Source: Sphagnum compactum (taxonomy: Eukaryota > Bryophyta > Sphagnopsida > Sphagnales). Taken from it: a stretch of 64,000 nucleotides of DNA. Under the pieces are notes generated by a model that was given only the letters and a program-made list of their open reading frames with translations, ran no database searches and had not been told where the DNA came from. The position numbers and the translations under genes were made by a program. This document shows, piece by piece, positions 37,041 through 51,032 of the stretch (positions are counted from its first letter, which is position 1; every line of letters starts with the position of its first letter). Location of the stretch: the NCBI GenBank assembly GCA_965153455.1, contig OZ234493.1:29688213-29752212 (forward strand). The letters are read 5' to 3'.

Positions 37041-40000
37041 ATTGTAATTTTTATCACCTCTTGTTCATCTCCAAACTCTTGTATATGGTAACTACAATTT
37101 TGAATTTGTCCCATTCCTGTAAGGTATGGGGTTGTGTGAAAAAACAATTGAAAGTATCCAAAAAAATAAGACAAGTTCAACACCAATGAAATGTTGAAAA
37201 GGTTCAAGGTTCATCCCAAGAGCAAGGTGAGAATGAACATTTTACTTTGCTAAATGATTACAATGCCAATAGTTCATCATGCTCTCAAGATCGATGTCTT
37301 GAAGATGAAATAGACATTAATCCAAGTGGGGTATAGGGGGGCAAAAAGGTATTCTTCATATCACCTACAAATTGACAATTTCATGAGAAGAATGTTTCCA
37401 ACTTTGAAACTCATGGAGTCTTATATGGAAGGAGAAGAATGATAGGTTCAAAAAACTTTTGAAGGGGGACCTGAACCTTTCCAAGTTGTTGGGGAAGATG
37501 TTCCACATTTAGGATGGTAACCATATACTTCAAGTGTGGTGCCATACACGAACATGGTACATCATGACAAAAAGGATTGGCACATATGCATGGACAACTT
37601 CATTTTTGACTCCAATAACAAGCTTGTGGAGTTCCTCACCATAATGATGAACTTCAACAAATGCATATCCCTAAACGCATCACCACTGCATACAAATTCA
37701 AGGAGTGAGTTTCCATTAACCTCAATAATTTCAATCTTTCACAATGTAGGTCAATGGAATTAGATCTTGTCAAACCATCCTTTGTGCACAACTTCTTCAA
37801 GATTCATAACATCAAGACAATACCTTTGTAACAATTCAAGGATGTAATCATTAGTCCAAACATGGGGCGTAGTTCAGTAGTTTAAATCATTATAGGATCG
37901 TAAAAATGAAATATGTTATCCCACCCTAGTCATTTCACCTTGCTTAAAGTTATGTCATTATAGCGTCATTATGTAATCATCATGTTTCATCACTAATTGA
38001 TATAATCCACTATTTAGTATTAATTGAAGTAATTCATTATAATAAATAGGTTTTTTTTATGTTGTTATTTTAAATACCTTAAGATATTATACTTTCAATT
38101 ATTTTGAATTATTCTACCCCATGTTATTCTCAATTATTCTCAGTTATTCCACCTTGGGCTATAATACTTTAAGTTCACCTCAAGTTATTATATTTTAGGT
38201 TATTTTTGGTTATTTCACCTTAGGTTGTATACTTTAAATTATTATTGGCTATTTTAGGCTATTCCAAACTAGGGTGAAATATCCAAATGGGACTCTAACC
38301 ATAGTTTCCCTCTATTTTCTATAAGGATTGCATATTAGCTTCCTTTCAAATCGTGTAGATTTAGAATCAAGAACACATAGAAGCCACAATAAGGTATTAC
38401 ATATTTGCATAATGGGTATCCAATTGTTTGATATGTTTATGAAGTTTATTAATTCAAAATTCATAACCAAAACCAACCACACATATTATGGAAAAATATA
38501 GTTGATAGAAAAATGAAGGGGAATAATGCAAGAAAGGCTGCATTGTTGATGAATTGTTTTTTGCTCTATAAAAACACTGGAAATTGTTATCTTTTTCATT
38601 ATTTGCAATCCAAGAACATCCCACATAAAACCAAGTATAATTCCCTTTAAAACATCAAAAACCAATCCCAATGTGATCTTGTTCCACAACCCCGTTATGC
38701 AATTTTTTGGCGGGACAAAAAACCCTACACTTAAATTAAACCATGTCCTAAGGATTCAACAATGAAAAACAACCCTAGAACCCTCCAAAACCTTAACAAC
38801 TTTGCAATAACTTTAGAACTATGACATTGTAAAAATGTCACTTGTTTAACAATGGATAACAATGTTGGAAGGAAGGTAGTTAAAGTTGAAATAATAGTAA
38901 TAGTTGGGACTATGATGTATACAATTTCATTTAAAATTTTGTGTATCAAATTTTTTGGTTATATTCACCTTGTTTATAATGTTTATGCCACAAGAACACA
39001 TTGGTGTGTTTGCTAAATTGTACACAACTACATTATCCATCACAATTTTGTGTGAGACTAATGGTGTATAGGATTGGGCACATGGTCCACATTTTCACAC
39101 AAAGTTCCACACCTATATTTATTTCATGTACATGTATGGCTTTTTATTGGCCCCATGATATGTCATGAGGATGAAAGGGACAAACAATGTGTAAGTGTGT
39201 CATGCCATAACCTATATTCCAATGGGTTTTGTGGTTGTGAAATTCCACAATCTCAGTGTGCAATGTGGCATGTTGAATGAGCCTAGTGGCAATAAAGCTT
39301 CTATTCAACAAACTTCACATTTTGTGATCACCATCATGCTTCATGTCCTTGTTCTTTTGTAAGACATAACACAATATTTCTCTTTACATATTGTGTTATA
39401 GAGTAATGCAAATTTTGGGTGATAAATTCACAAATAAAATGTTCGTAGTTGTTCATTGGACAATTGTTCTAAATGTTTTGCTTAGTTTGGGTATGTTAAC
39501 ATTGTTCCATAACTAGTGGCCACATATGGTGGGTTTCATGAGCTTGGGGCTAAAAAAATATTGATTTTGAGTATCCACCCTAGGATGTTTTTAATACTAA
39601 GTTATTTAAACTAATGTCATTGAATAAACACTTGTTTGTAAAGATTGTTGATGTTTGGTGGAAGTGAGTGTGTCCACTTTCGCACCATTTCATCGTTTTG
39701 TTCCAAATGATTGTTAAAGGGAAAATAATGTTTTCCTTGCAACAACTTTTTTTGGTTAGAGTGTCTAGTGATGAGCAACTCAACACTTCCATTTCCATTT
39801 GGATACATGAACTAAATTACAATGCACCAAAGTTGCACATTTATGGGCAAGTCCATTGGACCTTCTTTCCACTAGGTGTAAATCCAAAACCGATCAACCA
39901 ATTGCATTAATTTTGGAGGTTGCAAAAGGTAGTACTCATTGCATTCACCCATTACCTCTATATGTTAAGTAACATGCTTTGTACATCATATCATCACCTT

Positions 40001-41285
40001 GGTCCTTATAATGTTGTCTATGTTGCCATGGCCATTGTGTGGAAAGGGCTTTCACTTGGAAAACATCCAAACCGCACCAAGGGATGTGCTAAACAACACA
40101 CCCAAACCTTGAATGTTAATATTATTGTTGACACATTTTTCATGAGTACGGCGAACATTTTGACTTGAACCCTTAAGGTTATTGCATATTGGACAATGTT
40201 CTTCTTGATAGTCCAATAAGATAACAAAAAACTACCTGTACCGGTCAATTGGCAACATGTTTTCAATGTTGATGTCATGTTCACTATGGATGATGAAAAC
40301 ATTCCCATCAATGATGACATCATGTTCTTCTTATATGAGGTCATGTTCCCATATGTGAATGCATGGGAGGGTGATGTTTTCGTGTGGGATTGTGTGAAAA
40401 CATTTGGGAACACATCACCTTGGGCCATGTGAACATCATGCCACACATGTCAAATGGCGCAATGTCGCCCATGCCACATCACTATCCTTCCACATCAAAA
40501 TCACATATGCATGATGTCGTCCATCACAAAAGGCCATTGATGTGGTTAAAAGGTCATTAATGATGGTGCATGTCGTGTTTTGTCAACTTATGGGTGGTTG
40601 CACTACACATCCACACTTGTACACCTAGAGCTTTGCACCCATGATCTCCGCACTCATGTGATGATGGTAACAATGCATTAGTTTAGATTGTCAACATGGT
40701 TGTTAAGTGTAAACATTATAGTTGTAAGTGGTAAGGTAACTAAGGCTAAGCAAGAATTTTGTAATGGCCTAATCAGGATAGAAATTAGGGTTTTGTTGAA
40801 TAGGTGTTAACAACCCTAATTGTGGAGTGTGGATGGACCATAAGTCTTGAATCCTGGAGGTTGCATTGTAGAGAGAGAGGCTGTGGATGAAAAACCCTCA
40901 CACAATCACGGCATCCAGCTCCTCCTACTATTCGATGCGCGGTTCATCCGTGCGGCATCCTTCCTGCATCCAAGCTTCGTCTATATGGTGCTCGCTCGGA
41001 GTCGCAGACAAGGAATGCAACACACACAGCCCTCAACCTCTGAAGCTTTTCAAGGTTTTCTGGGTCCTGTCCGCTCTTCGACTTTTTTGTTTTCAGCAAA
41101 TAATGTTGGCGAGGAGAGAAATTTGTGTCAATTTTTGCCTTCAGTATCTCCTTCCTGAGCTTGAGAGTGATTTTCGTTTTTTGATTTCTTTGCATGTGTC
41201 GAAAACAGAAACTCGAATAAAGAAATATCAGAGGTGATGAGGGATCTTTAGCAGGGCGAGCATCCTCGATCTATATAAGAGAGTA
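37041..41285. other. AT-rich intergenic DNA
   Basis: No gene recognised. It contains the ATT-rich repeat at 38070-38275 and a CATG-rich stretch at about 40250-40480. From about 40840 composition shifts towards genic DNA, probably the promoter and 5' untranslated region of the next gene. Confidence 0.45.
38070..38275. repeat. Degenerate tandem repeat, core TAGGTTATTTCACCTTAGG
   Basis: Words like TTATTCT(C/A), TTATTTCACCTTAGG, ATACTTTAAATTATT and GGCTATT recur every 30-45 bases. The units are too diverged to give one period. Confidence 0.5.
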
Positions 41286-43271
41286 ATGGGGGAAACTTTG
41301 AAAGGCTTCGAGCCAATATACGGGACGATACAAGGCCAGATCGAAGAAGCAACTTTCCAGGAGCAATATCCCTTTTTGTTTTGCCTGCGAGCGAAGGACG
41401 ATAGTCATCTGCAATTTTTCACAACGGATTTCCATTCCAACACATGGCTGGTAGAGAAGAGCATCGGGGAGCTCGAAGAACTGGTACAACTTTTCGTTAT
41501 CTTTTCTCAAATTTGACGGGGACAGCTCACAAGTCTGTTACTTCTCTGCGTCCTTCGTCCTTTAGTTGCTCAATTGAGCTCAATGTTGTGGCTATGGATA
41601 AGGGTTAGGTTGCATTCATTGGCACAAATTTTTGTTTGCACTGACAAGACATCCAAGAAATTCATGGTCCGTCCATGTCTTTGAAATTATAGATTTAAAA
41701 AATTAAACCTAGACCCTGAACAGTCTCGACATTGAAGGGATCCTCCACGGGCTTGACATCGAGTATGTTTTTTGCAGTCTGATCCATAGAACTTGGTGTG
41801 CTGTGAGGATTGCAGAGGTTTGATGTAGGGGTTGGCGAAAGTTGGGAAGACTTTATAGGGTACATGAGAGATGCATTTGCATCAGGGAATGTGAAGATGG
41901 TTCTGGGAGGCCCAATGGGCAGCCGAGGTGAGTTCTCTTCTTCACATTTTGTGCAACATTTCTGTGGAACACTTTCAACAACCTTTTCCATGTCAAAGAG
42001 TATATTATCATTTATGTCTATGTAATTGAATGCATGCAAAAAAATCTTCTCTATGCTATGGTTTGTTAGGTTAAAAATTTATGATTAAGGGATGTTCTGC
42101 ATAAAATTTCGTATGCAGGGGCGAATCTGTCACCTAGCATCTCAGGGGCGTGGTAATTTATGGATGCAACAGGTCATACATCTGCAAAGGTCAGAGCACA
42201 AAAAGTAAAGGGAACACCTCGAATTGACCTCAAGTTGAGCAAGCTTGAAGGGAATGCAGCCCATGACATCATGGGTGCAATTGTCAATAGTCTCTTCAAG
42301 GTCTTTCAAGCTTGCTCCAGTGCTCTCTCAGCAGGTCTTTTTTGTTCCCTCCTGGCTTGTTTGTCAGAATATGGCGACAATTTTATCCAATTGTAAACAC
42401 TTTCACAAAGCTCTTTCTAAGACCTGGTTTTGTGTGATAACTGGAACAGAGAATGCGCATGTTGCCTACTTATCTGCAGCCCTGGCAGATGAAAAGGTTT
42501 ACCTTCCTGCCACCTTAACTACATCAGTTTGTAGATAATCTCTTTTCCTGTTTTCCTGTTTCCATTCAACACTGTCATTTTGTGGTGCAGAAAGTGAATA
42601 TTTTAATTACTCACTCATTCAGTATCATGAGAATTGATCCATAGACCTAAACCTGCTGAAGTTTGATACAGAATATCAATGTGCAAAATCTCTTGCTGTG
42701 TCTGTAACTGTGTTTTTGTGGGGATGATATGTCATCTAGGCACGGGCAGACAGGATGCAAGAGCAAATTGACACTGCAATTTTTTCAGGAAGAAGGAAGC
42801 AGCGTGCAGCTCTCCCTCTGCCAGACCTCCCTCCCACTGGAACACCTTCTGGAGAGAAATTGCCTCTAAGGAATGCTACGTTGCCAACTGCTCAAACTGG
42901 TAAGGACGATTACATCCATTACTGTATGTCAGCAAGAAAAGTACTTTCCTCGCACATGCAACATTTGAGTGAGTAGAGAACAGTATTCACCCTGAGAGCT
43001 CCAAGAACTAATAAGTCTGGTGCTGATAGCCTCCTTATGGATATAGTTTATTACAGTTGATAGTTGCCAATTTTGTGTTCATGTCTTCCATTCTCTCTTA
43101 AGTTTTGGCCAACTCTCTGCTGTAGGGATTCCAGAAGCTGGCAAAGCTGAGAAAGTGGTCAGCAAGCATGCACATTTAGGTCCTAGAGTTTATGCTGCTC
43201 CTTCAGCAAGAAGAGGGAGGCGAATGGGAACTGTCATTTCCACAGGAGAAGTTGATGATGACAAGATATGA
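41286..43271 (+). CDS. Probable PAXX-like (XRCC4-superfamily) protein (6 exons)
   Basis: PAXX, XRCC4 and XLF are paralogues that support Ku-dependent DNA end joining in the nucleus. Exons: 41286-41483, 41816-41927, 42173-42300, 42452-42496, 42740-42899, 43126-43271; phases close to give 262 aa (human PAXX is 204). Residues 1-130 read like the PAXX head: YPFLFCLRAKDD and LQFFTTDFHSNTWLVEKSIG, then ESWEDFIGYMRDAF, then the strand pair VKMVLGG and RIDLKLSKLEG. The last recalls the DLSKV segment that precedes the PAXX stalk. A helix at about 130-175 (AHDIMGAIVNSLFK to MQEQID) would be the dimer stalk. The tail is Pro-rich, then basic (SARRGRRMG), then acidic to the end (GEVDDDKI), which is where PAXX-family proteins carry a Ku-binding tail. 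The exon 3 and exon 4 acceptors are the least certain, because an in-frame TAA at 42154 forces the later exon 3 site. The gene is likely real; the PAXX assignment is inference from motif order. Confidence 0.65.
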
Positions 43272-46200
43272 TTGTCAGGTGCCAGAAACATATCATATCC
43301 AAGACATTAACATTTATGATGATTTGCAGCTTTGTGTGGTAAACATCAGTTCTATTGCTTGACTTGCTTTGACATACCTAGGCACTCATATGCCAATTCT
43401 ACACTGAGACCACCACAAACTAGAGCAACATCTTGCAGACACAACATGTGTTTGTGTACTGTAAAACACACCTTGTGCCAAAATGTCCATAAACAAGTCA
43501 AGCAATGTTGTGGGGTTGGAGTAGGTGGTCTTGGGGGGGGAGATGAGAAGAGGGAGCCTTCCTCAACCCTATAGAAAATAGTCACACTGTTTCAGGTTAC
43601 CGTCTAAGGGATTAGAACATGGGAGAAAAAAGAAACTGTAGAGCACCAGGTTGATATTATCAGGGTAAGTCACTATTCCTGAATTTGGAATGCATTTGAT
43701 GCAAACCAGATAACATGTAATGCCAGATGACATCCAGCAAGTTGATGAGAACCTTACGGTTGTCCAAAGGGGGGGAGTGCCTGTCAAGTCAGATTGCTAT
43801 GCAATTGGTTTTGTTGTACTTTGGGCATTAATGAAAAATGTGGAAGGTGGGCTCAGCTTTGCGTGAGATTTGTATGTTTGTAGATGTCCACAAGACTTGC
43901 TGAAATTAAAAGTTCTTTGATATTAAGCTGATGGGGAAATATAACATGCCCCTGACCCTTCAAAATTGCAGTGTCCATTGTAATGATAGCCTTCAGTGTG
44001 ATTGTGATACGATTGCTAGAGGGTGAATGCAGGTACACTTACAGATTACTTTGTAGAGTTCAGGTAGACCAAGAGCACTTTTTAATGCAATATCAAGTAA
44101 TTTGAGGGGTTGACTTTGGTGAAGTTCAGCCAATGCTTACCAGAGTCTGGGCAACCTTTCATCTTCCCCAGCCAGGTAGATTGAGTATTTTTCCAATGAA
44201 ATATCACATAATTTGAGGGGTTGAGGGTTGTTATTGTGGAATAAGAAGTGGCAAGCAGTGCTGTTGTAGGTGTTGTGAGTACAGCAAGTTTGTTGCCCAT
44301 TAAGGAGATGATCTTGTAGTTCTGGATGAAATGGCTGATGAAGAACAAGATTGTCATGTCTTGCCTCCACCTAAAAGCTGAATAATATGTGTCTGAACTC
44401 TGAACATTGGGATGTATAATATTGGGTAAGAGGGTGACAGTGGGAGTTCAGAAAGAGCTGGTTCAGTGGGAGTCAGCAGACTCTGAATGACGACATGGTA
44501 AGGATTTTTCAGTTCAAAAAGCTGTTGAACTTTGGACAGTTTTAGTTTTTTATTTACCTTGGGAAGCCACATTGGTTACAAAACATTGTGCTGGCCAAAC
44601 GGTTTGGGCAACAACACAAAAAAATGGATTTCAAATGTGGGTGGTGGCATATCAATGCTTCCCTCCAATGTGTAATTGAATGAAGACACATCAAGAATGA
44701 TATAGGACTCATGGACCCATTGGAATCTGAGTAACTATTGCACATTGCGATTCAAGGCTTTGTGGATTGTTCAGTTTGTGTGTAGGTAGCAAAATAGAGC
44801 AATGCACTTCACATAGTTTTCAATTTTTGGATATCATTCACTATTCAACAGTAGAAACTGAAAATTGAGCATCATGTAAGCAATGCAGATAAACCCCACA
44901 GACTTAGCTTCAATGTAAAAGTCCACATTAAATTACACATGTGATATCCACATTAGTTATATGGTTAACAACTTAACACTGGCACCTGTGGACTTGCATC
45001 ATCTTTTTGAGCACTGATCGACAGTTCATGTCATATTTTATCTTTTTACGACATTCATTTTTGCATTTTAGTTCTATGACTCTCAATGAAGCTAGTGCAT
45101 CAGCTATATAATATTGACTATCAGGCATAACTTCATTCTTGCATGTGCTTTGTGCAATTCTTGTATTCACATTGCAAAAATCACATGCAAGACTTCTCAT
45201 GCCTGATAATCAAATTTATAGCTTTGACAGTGAATACACTAAAGAAGGCTTGATTGTGTTGGAGGTTGGCAATTCTGATTTGTGAAGACATTGAAGGAAA
45301 GAAGTGGACAAGAAAATATTTCACTAGGGTAAACCGGCCAGTAACCGAACACTTAAGCGCTGAAGGCAGGCCGGATCCAAGGGGGAGAGCTCCATTGTTT
45401 TTGGTGTTAAAAAAAAACTTGAATCCCTGCTCTTGGCGCATTTGACACACTAACAATCATTGAAAACGGATCAAAAATGAGAAAGTTATGGCCCCTCAAA
45501 GTAAAGGGGTCAAGAACTCAAAAAACAAACCATCAAACATTACAAAGGCCAGTTTTTGAACACTCAAAAAATTCCTTGAATGTTTCTCTGTTTCTATTAG
45601 AGTTCCAAGATAATTTGTAGAACTTCAAGTGGCTCTCTTAGAGCACTTTAAATCATTTAAAACGAATAAGAAATAAGAAAGTTATGAGGTTTGAAAGCAA
45701 GAGAGGTCCAAAGAGAGGGAAAAAAAAAAAAAAAAACGGCGTTTTGTAAGTTGAAAAGCCTATTTTTCTTCTTGATATTAATAAGTGTTTGGTCATAGAC
45801 AGGCAGCCCATGATGGGCCACTCTACCCTAAAGCAAAATCTGAACTGTAGTTCATTAATTCCTGTCACTTGCATGACTTTCAATGACACTGCGTTTGTAC
45901 ATGTGCATTGTGAATAGACGACACATATGTTACTTGTAGTATTTGAAGAAGGTACAAATACCACTGTTTAGGCCACATCACCAACTATGTGGTGTATGGT
46001 CAAGTATCACATCTCTAGTTGTTGTTCTATTCTAACTATAAATTTGACAGTTGCCTTTGATATGAGCAAAACTATAACAGTATAAAGATCAAGGAATTTA
46101 TTATTGGTTATGCAAAGCTCAAAAGCCAGGTCTTGGGACATTTTTAGGGCTATGGACTTGCAAAGTGGTAGACCACCCACATGCCTGCCTCTAGTTGCAC

Positions 46201-48306
46201 AAGCTCCAGGCAACAATAGCCCGACACTGAAGTCTTATGCCAATAGCAATGGCCCAACACATCAACACCAATGGCAATATTCCAATAGTAGCAACCTGTT
46301 ACCACCACAATGGTTTGGTTGTCAACTTACAATAGCATTTGTAGCTTCAGCCTTCAATGTATGACTAAAAACCAGACTAAACCTGGGTCTGGTCTGGGTT
46401 AGTTAAGAACTGGACATTAACCAGGTCTGATTTCTTGAACTGGAACTAGAACCAGGACTTTTATGTTTTTGGAAGAACCAGACCCTGAACCAGGATGCCA
46501 GTTCCATTTATGTGTGGAAAACCAGAACCATTCTTATTTATTTTTAAGAACCAACACCAAAGGTTCTTCATAAAAGTAAAGAATCAATTAACCTGGTTAC
46601 TTTGTTACAAATTATTTTCTTAAATTAGTTTCTGTAGGTATTCTTAACTCACCCTAAACCTTTTTTACCTGGCTCGAATACACATATCCCCTTTTAGATA
46701 CCAATATTTCTAATACATGTGCAGGGTTATGCATAGGATATTATTTTTTGGAACTTCATAATTTAGGGTATGCCCTTCTTTAGGACTGTGTTGGTTTTGA
46801 GAAAATAGATTAGGTTAACTTATTTACCCTATTCATATTCAGTGGGTATATCTGGGCAGAAAATATACCCACAGAACAAGGCTGGCACCTCTTTCCGTTA
46901 AGAATGTTGAACCATATAGCAACATATATTTAAGGAGGATACGCATCTTCAGCATTGATCTATTCAGATCCATTGTCAAATTTGGAAGATTATAACATCT
47001 AGATGCACTGGTTCTCCCTCATCCTGCCTCCACACAATTCCTCAGTGGCTATTCCAATTGTATGATGAACCTAATGGGTCTCAAGGAGGATAATAGTGTG
47101 TGGATTTACTTTCACTATTTTGTTTCCAAAAGAAGGTAAAATACATATGCGTTGGGTGGCTTGGACATTTGTAGCTGGATTAAACAATCACACAGTGGTA
47201 CTTTGGTATGCATCAACAAATGGGCTCCCCAGTGCACACCCTTCCCTTCCCTGGAAATGGGTCACCAAAATGGAACCTCATGTTGAATCTTGGGCCTGCT
47301 GCTTATGTCATTCAGTAGTCCACCCTACATGTTGCTTAATTGCCCTACTTCTAGACCACTAGAACACTTGCCAACCTTCTTACACTCCCTTTCTATTCAT
47401 TTGGGATGGCCAATCACCAACATCATGTGACCTACTTCCTCTCAACAAAGGCAACATGATCTAAACCCTTGAACATAGAGTTAGCTGGCTTCTGAAACCA
47501 TGATCCCCAGGAAATCAATCACCATTTTGACACAGTCTTCACACCTGAACGCATCCTTGCACTTCACATAAAGTTCATTGCCCTATGCATGACATGACAA
47601 ATACCTACAAATCCATCTGGGCAACAAATTGACATTGTACTCAGTACTTAGGCAAAACCCCCTTCTTAGCCCACCAAAATACACAACAAGTGTTTTGTAG
47701 TTGCATCTTGTACAATAACATCCCATTAAGGAAGGTCCTATGTCTGACAAGGAGATGGGCAAACCACAGTCATTTTATAACATTATACTAATGGCATACA
47801 ATTCAAGCAAGTCATCAGAAAATAGAATCTGTCACAAAGGACAACATGGCCATTGTTGACAAATCACTTCACCGCCACAGAAAAGGATATAAAACTGATA
47901 AAAAGCAATCAGCTTGTTTGGTCCTTCTGGAGATCCTACATGACATCTCAGTGTGCAAGTACATGTTTTGTATGACCATGGCAGTTTTCTAACTTTGGTC
48001 GATTGAGGAAATGGCAAAAGGGATGAACATGACATGTATAAACCAACATGAAACAAAACCCTCCTTGCACTGATGGAGCAAAGCTCATTAACTCAAACTG
48101 CAAAACAAAAATGTCCTGACCATAGGTCTAGTATAATTGTGTTGAATTTAAAATGGACTACCCTACAAAACTGCAATGCTCCAGCCCACCATTTCAGGGC
48201 CAGATGTGCTCAACAGAAAAAGAAGCTTCAAAGAGAAGCAGCCGCATTTTTTCTCCACAGAAAAAGAACCACGTGATGTCTAAAGCCTAACTGTTACTAT
48301 GTGTAG
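43272..48306. other. Intergenic DNA with weak coding-like debris
   Basis: No intact gene found. Plus-strand segments at about 43700-44750 (for example around 43730 and 44560) read in short protein-like runs broken by stops, possibly an old pseudogene I cannot name. A poly-A run of 19 lies at 45720-45738. The 46360-46610 part is rich in AACCAGA / ACCAGG words. The 46730-46990 part resembles 30130-30400. Confidence 0.4.
46360..46610. repeat. Degenerate AACCAGRACC-type repeat
   Basis: AACCAGAC, AACCAGGTCTG, GAACCAGGACTT, GAACCAGACCCTGAACCAGG and AACCAGAACC recur with short spacers, first partly in inverted order (CCTGGGTCTGGTCTGGG). Confidence 0.55.
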
Positions 48307-51032
48307 CTACTGGAAAATGCTACTCACAGAACTGTCATCATATACTCGCCAGATGGTTTCACCAAGAAGATTGGCCACAGACAGAACAGTCAGTTGTGGA
48401 AAGTAGTTTTGCTCCTTCACAGGAATAGTGTTTGTGACAATCACTTCCTGGAAGAGACCTCCAGAGAGTCGCTCAATTGCAGGTGGGCTTCAAACATGAA
48501 CAAACTGTAGTGTCAGATGATTGTCTGGAATTGTAAATATCTACATGATTTCAAAACAAGTAAAGACATCAAGTGAGTTCAAGGTTCAATATTGTGGCTC
48601 AAACACCATACTCAAAAGGAAGTCATTTTGCAGCAACATCTTCAGCAAACATTGGATTTAAGAACCTAGAACCCAATTGGCAGTTGGATCAGCTCAAACA
48701 TACCTGAAAACAGCATGTGTACAGCAGGCATATACTTCTCGGGCACCTTCTTGATGAAGAAGGGCAGCACTGTTTGCAATGGTACCTGCAGTATCAAACA
48801 TCAGTGCGTAGAAATATGATTCACTTGCACACCCAGGCACAGGTTCTAAATGGAAACATATGGAAAAGAATGATTATTCCAACAACACCTGCTCAAGCAT
48901 ACCTGCAGTGTCAATCATATCATCAACCATAACTGCCACCTTGCCTCGCACATCACCAATTAAATTCATCACCTGCCAGTACAGCCACTGGCATTAGCTT
49001 ACACAGAAACTAACAGCATGCACTTTAACTCCATTGCTGCTATTCTTGAACATTCTTCACATCAGAATTGACACGAACCATGGTATGAGATTTTGTTTGA
49101 GATGTACCTCAGAGATGTTATGACCATGCCGTCTCTTATCCACAATTGCAAGAGGGGCATCAGACAACTTCTTTGCAAAAGCACGGGCACGAGCCACTCC
49201 ACCCACATCAGGTGACACCACTACCAAGTCATCTGATGAGATCATCTTGCTCGCCAGATAGTCAAGAATCACAGGCTGAACCATGATAACAGCAGCAGAA
49301 GATCTAATATGTCAGAATCATCACTGACATGCAGATATGACCAATCACCTGCATAAACTGTGAGCTCTGTGTTGACAACCTTGACAATGTAGAGTGGTCA
49401 ATGAAAAATTAAGGCACATATATTCACTATTTGCTCTGGTATGAAATGCATGCCCCCTTACTTTTGGATGATTAGAAGTTTCTCATCTTTGAGTCCAGTC
49501 CCCAAACTGATGTTATAGGCCAGACACAACCTCTAGAGAACCATAGGACCACAAATACTGACCATGCCCTTCAACCATCAGCAAGTTATGAAGTGATAAA
49601 TCATATGACATGCTTAATTTTCCTGACTTACCTGACCATAAACGTGATCAACAGGTATGTCAAAGTATCCCATAGATTGTCCTGAATGCAGGTCACAGGC
49701 AAGCACACGATTGGCTCCAGCTTCTGTGATGAGATTGGCCACTAGTTTCGCAGCAATTGATTCTCGCCCTTGAGTCTGTTAACCACAGCATTTGGGAAAA
49801 TGTTATCAGCTTTGTTGTTAACAAGTTAAACCCCAGAACAACTGGTTGAAGGAGGAATATTCTGGGGGACTAATTTTCTTTGATGGTATATCAGAAGCAG
49901 GGAAAACCCAAAACACCTGGGTTTGGATTGAAGCATAACACCCAGCATCTGGACCAAAAAGAAAACCCTCTAAACCTTCAGCATACCATGAATAAACCTC
50001 AAGCTCATACAAATATGAAGCAGAACAAGCTTGCAAGATGGTTCTTTGTTTGTTTGAACAAATATCAACTCAGATGAAGATCTCACTCTGCGGTCAGCTC
50101 TTGCATAGCCGAAGTAAGGAATGACAGCGGTGATGGTCTTGGCAGAAGCTCGGCGGCAAGCATCAATCATTATCAATAGCTCCATCAGATTCTCGTTTGC
50201 AGGAGGGCATGTTGGTTGCACCAAGAAGACATCACAGCCCCGCACACTCTCTTGGAGTTGCACATAAATCTCCCCATCGGCAAAGCGTTTGATCTTTATC
50301 CCTCCAAGATTCAAGCCCATGTAGCACGCAATCTCCTGCATCATCAAAGGCATTGTGATAGGATATCGGTACCTGTCATGACATTCGCTGACGATGTCTC
50401 CACTTAGCACTTAGGGTGTGCAAATCACAGAAGGCTTTTTACCTGCGAGAGCTGTGGATTTGCAGTGCCTGAGAAGATCTTGAGACGGCTGCCGTTCGAA
50501 TGTAAATCCCCCATCCCCACATCCGCCAACGTCCTCGACGCTGCGCTGCCGTTCCATCCCGCGTGCTGCATCGCAAGTATTACAGGCTTTCCATTCCCCG
50601 AAACCGAGGGATTTGCCAACGAGTTCGCAACAGTACACCTCTGCACCGCAAAAATATACTGCCTTCACTCTCTACCTTTGCACGAATTCCGATACTGACA
50701 CAATCCACCGTTTCCACAAGTCCCCCAGATAAAGTTTCATGTTTTACTGGAGCATTTCAGCCCCAACACTAATCTACAAAATCGCACCAGAAAAAAGCAA
50801 GTAGGTCCAACAGGTGAGCAGCTTGAAATTCGTGACGAGAGAGAGAGAGAGAGGGAGAGAGAGAGAAAAGAGAACTGACTGGTTGCACAATTGATTTGAG
50901 TGACAAGCGGACGGCCGTCCGCACTGAAGTTGCGGCTGCCCAGCAATCTGCATTCTCGCCGTACACTGCCGACGACGCCTGGCTCAATGATGCTCCCACA
51001 TGCTCCAGCGCCCGCATCACCGTGATCGCCAT
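48307..51032 (-). CDS. PRS: Ribose-phosphate pyrophosphokinase (PRPP synthase), class I, plastid type (8 exons)
   Basis: The enzyme makes PRPP from ribose 5-phosphate and ATP, for purine, pyrimidine, histidine, tryptophan and NAD synthesis. Exons: 51032-50880, 50640-50443, 50335-50087, 49775-49632, 49275-49108, 48972-48903, 48785-48704, 48487-48307. All phases close, giving 414 aa, against about 400 for Arabidopsis PRS1/PRS2. The N-terminal 100 residues look like a transit peptide. The catalytic domain starts at [14 protein letters not shown]. Seen in order are [51 protein letters not shown], the [17 protein letters not shown] metal/PRPP region, [17 protein letters not shown], the PRPP loop [10 protein letters not shown] and [19 protein letters not shown] at the end. 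The first exon is inferred from its phase and composition; if it is wrong, translation would start at a Met inside exon 2, close to the catalytic domain. Intron 1 contains a GA microsatellite. Confidence 0.95.
50837..50867. repeat. (GA)n microsatellite in PRS intron 1
   Basis: About 15 GA units with one GGG interruption. On the transcribed strand it reads as a CT tract, near the donor of intron 1. Confidence 0.9.

Noticed and set aside
37861-37925. tRNA-like start GGGGCGTAGTTCAGT
   Set aside because: The anticodon arm and T-arm do not pair; no acceptor stem.
45720-45738. Poly-A run as evidence for a retrocopy
   Set aside because: No recognisable coding sequence precedes it and no target-site duplication was seen.
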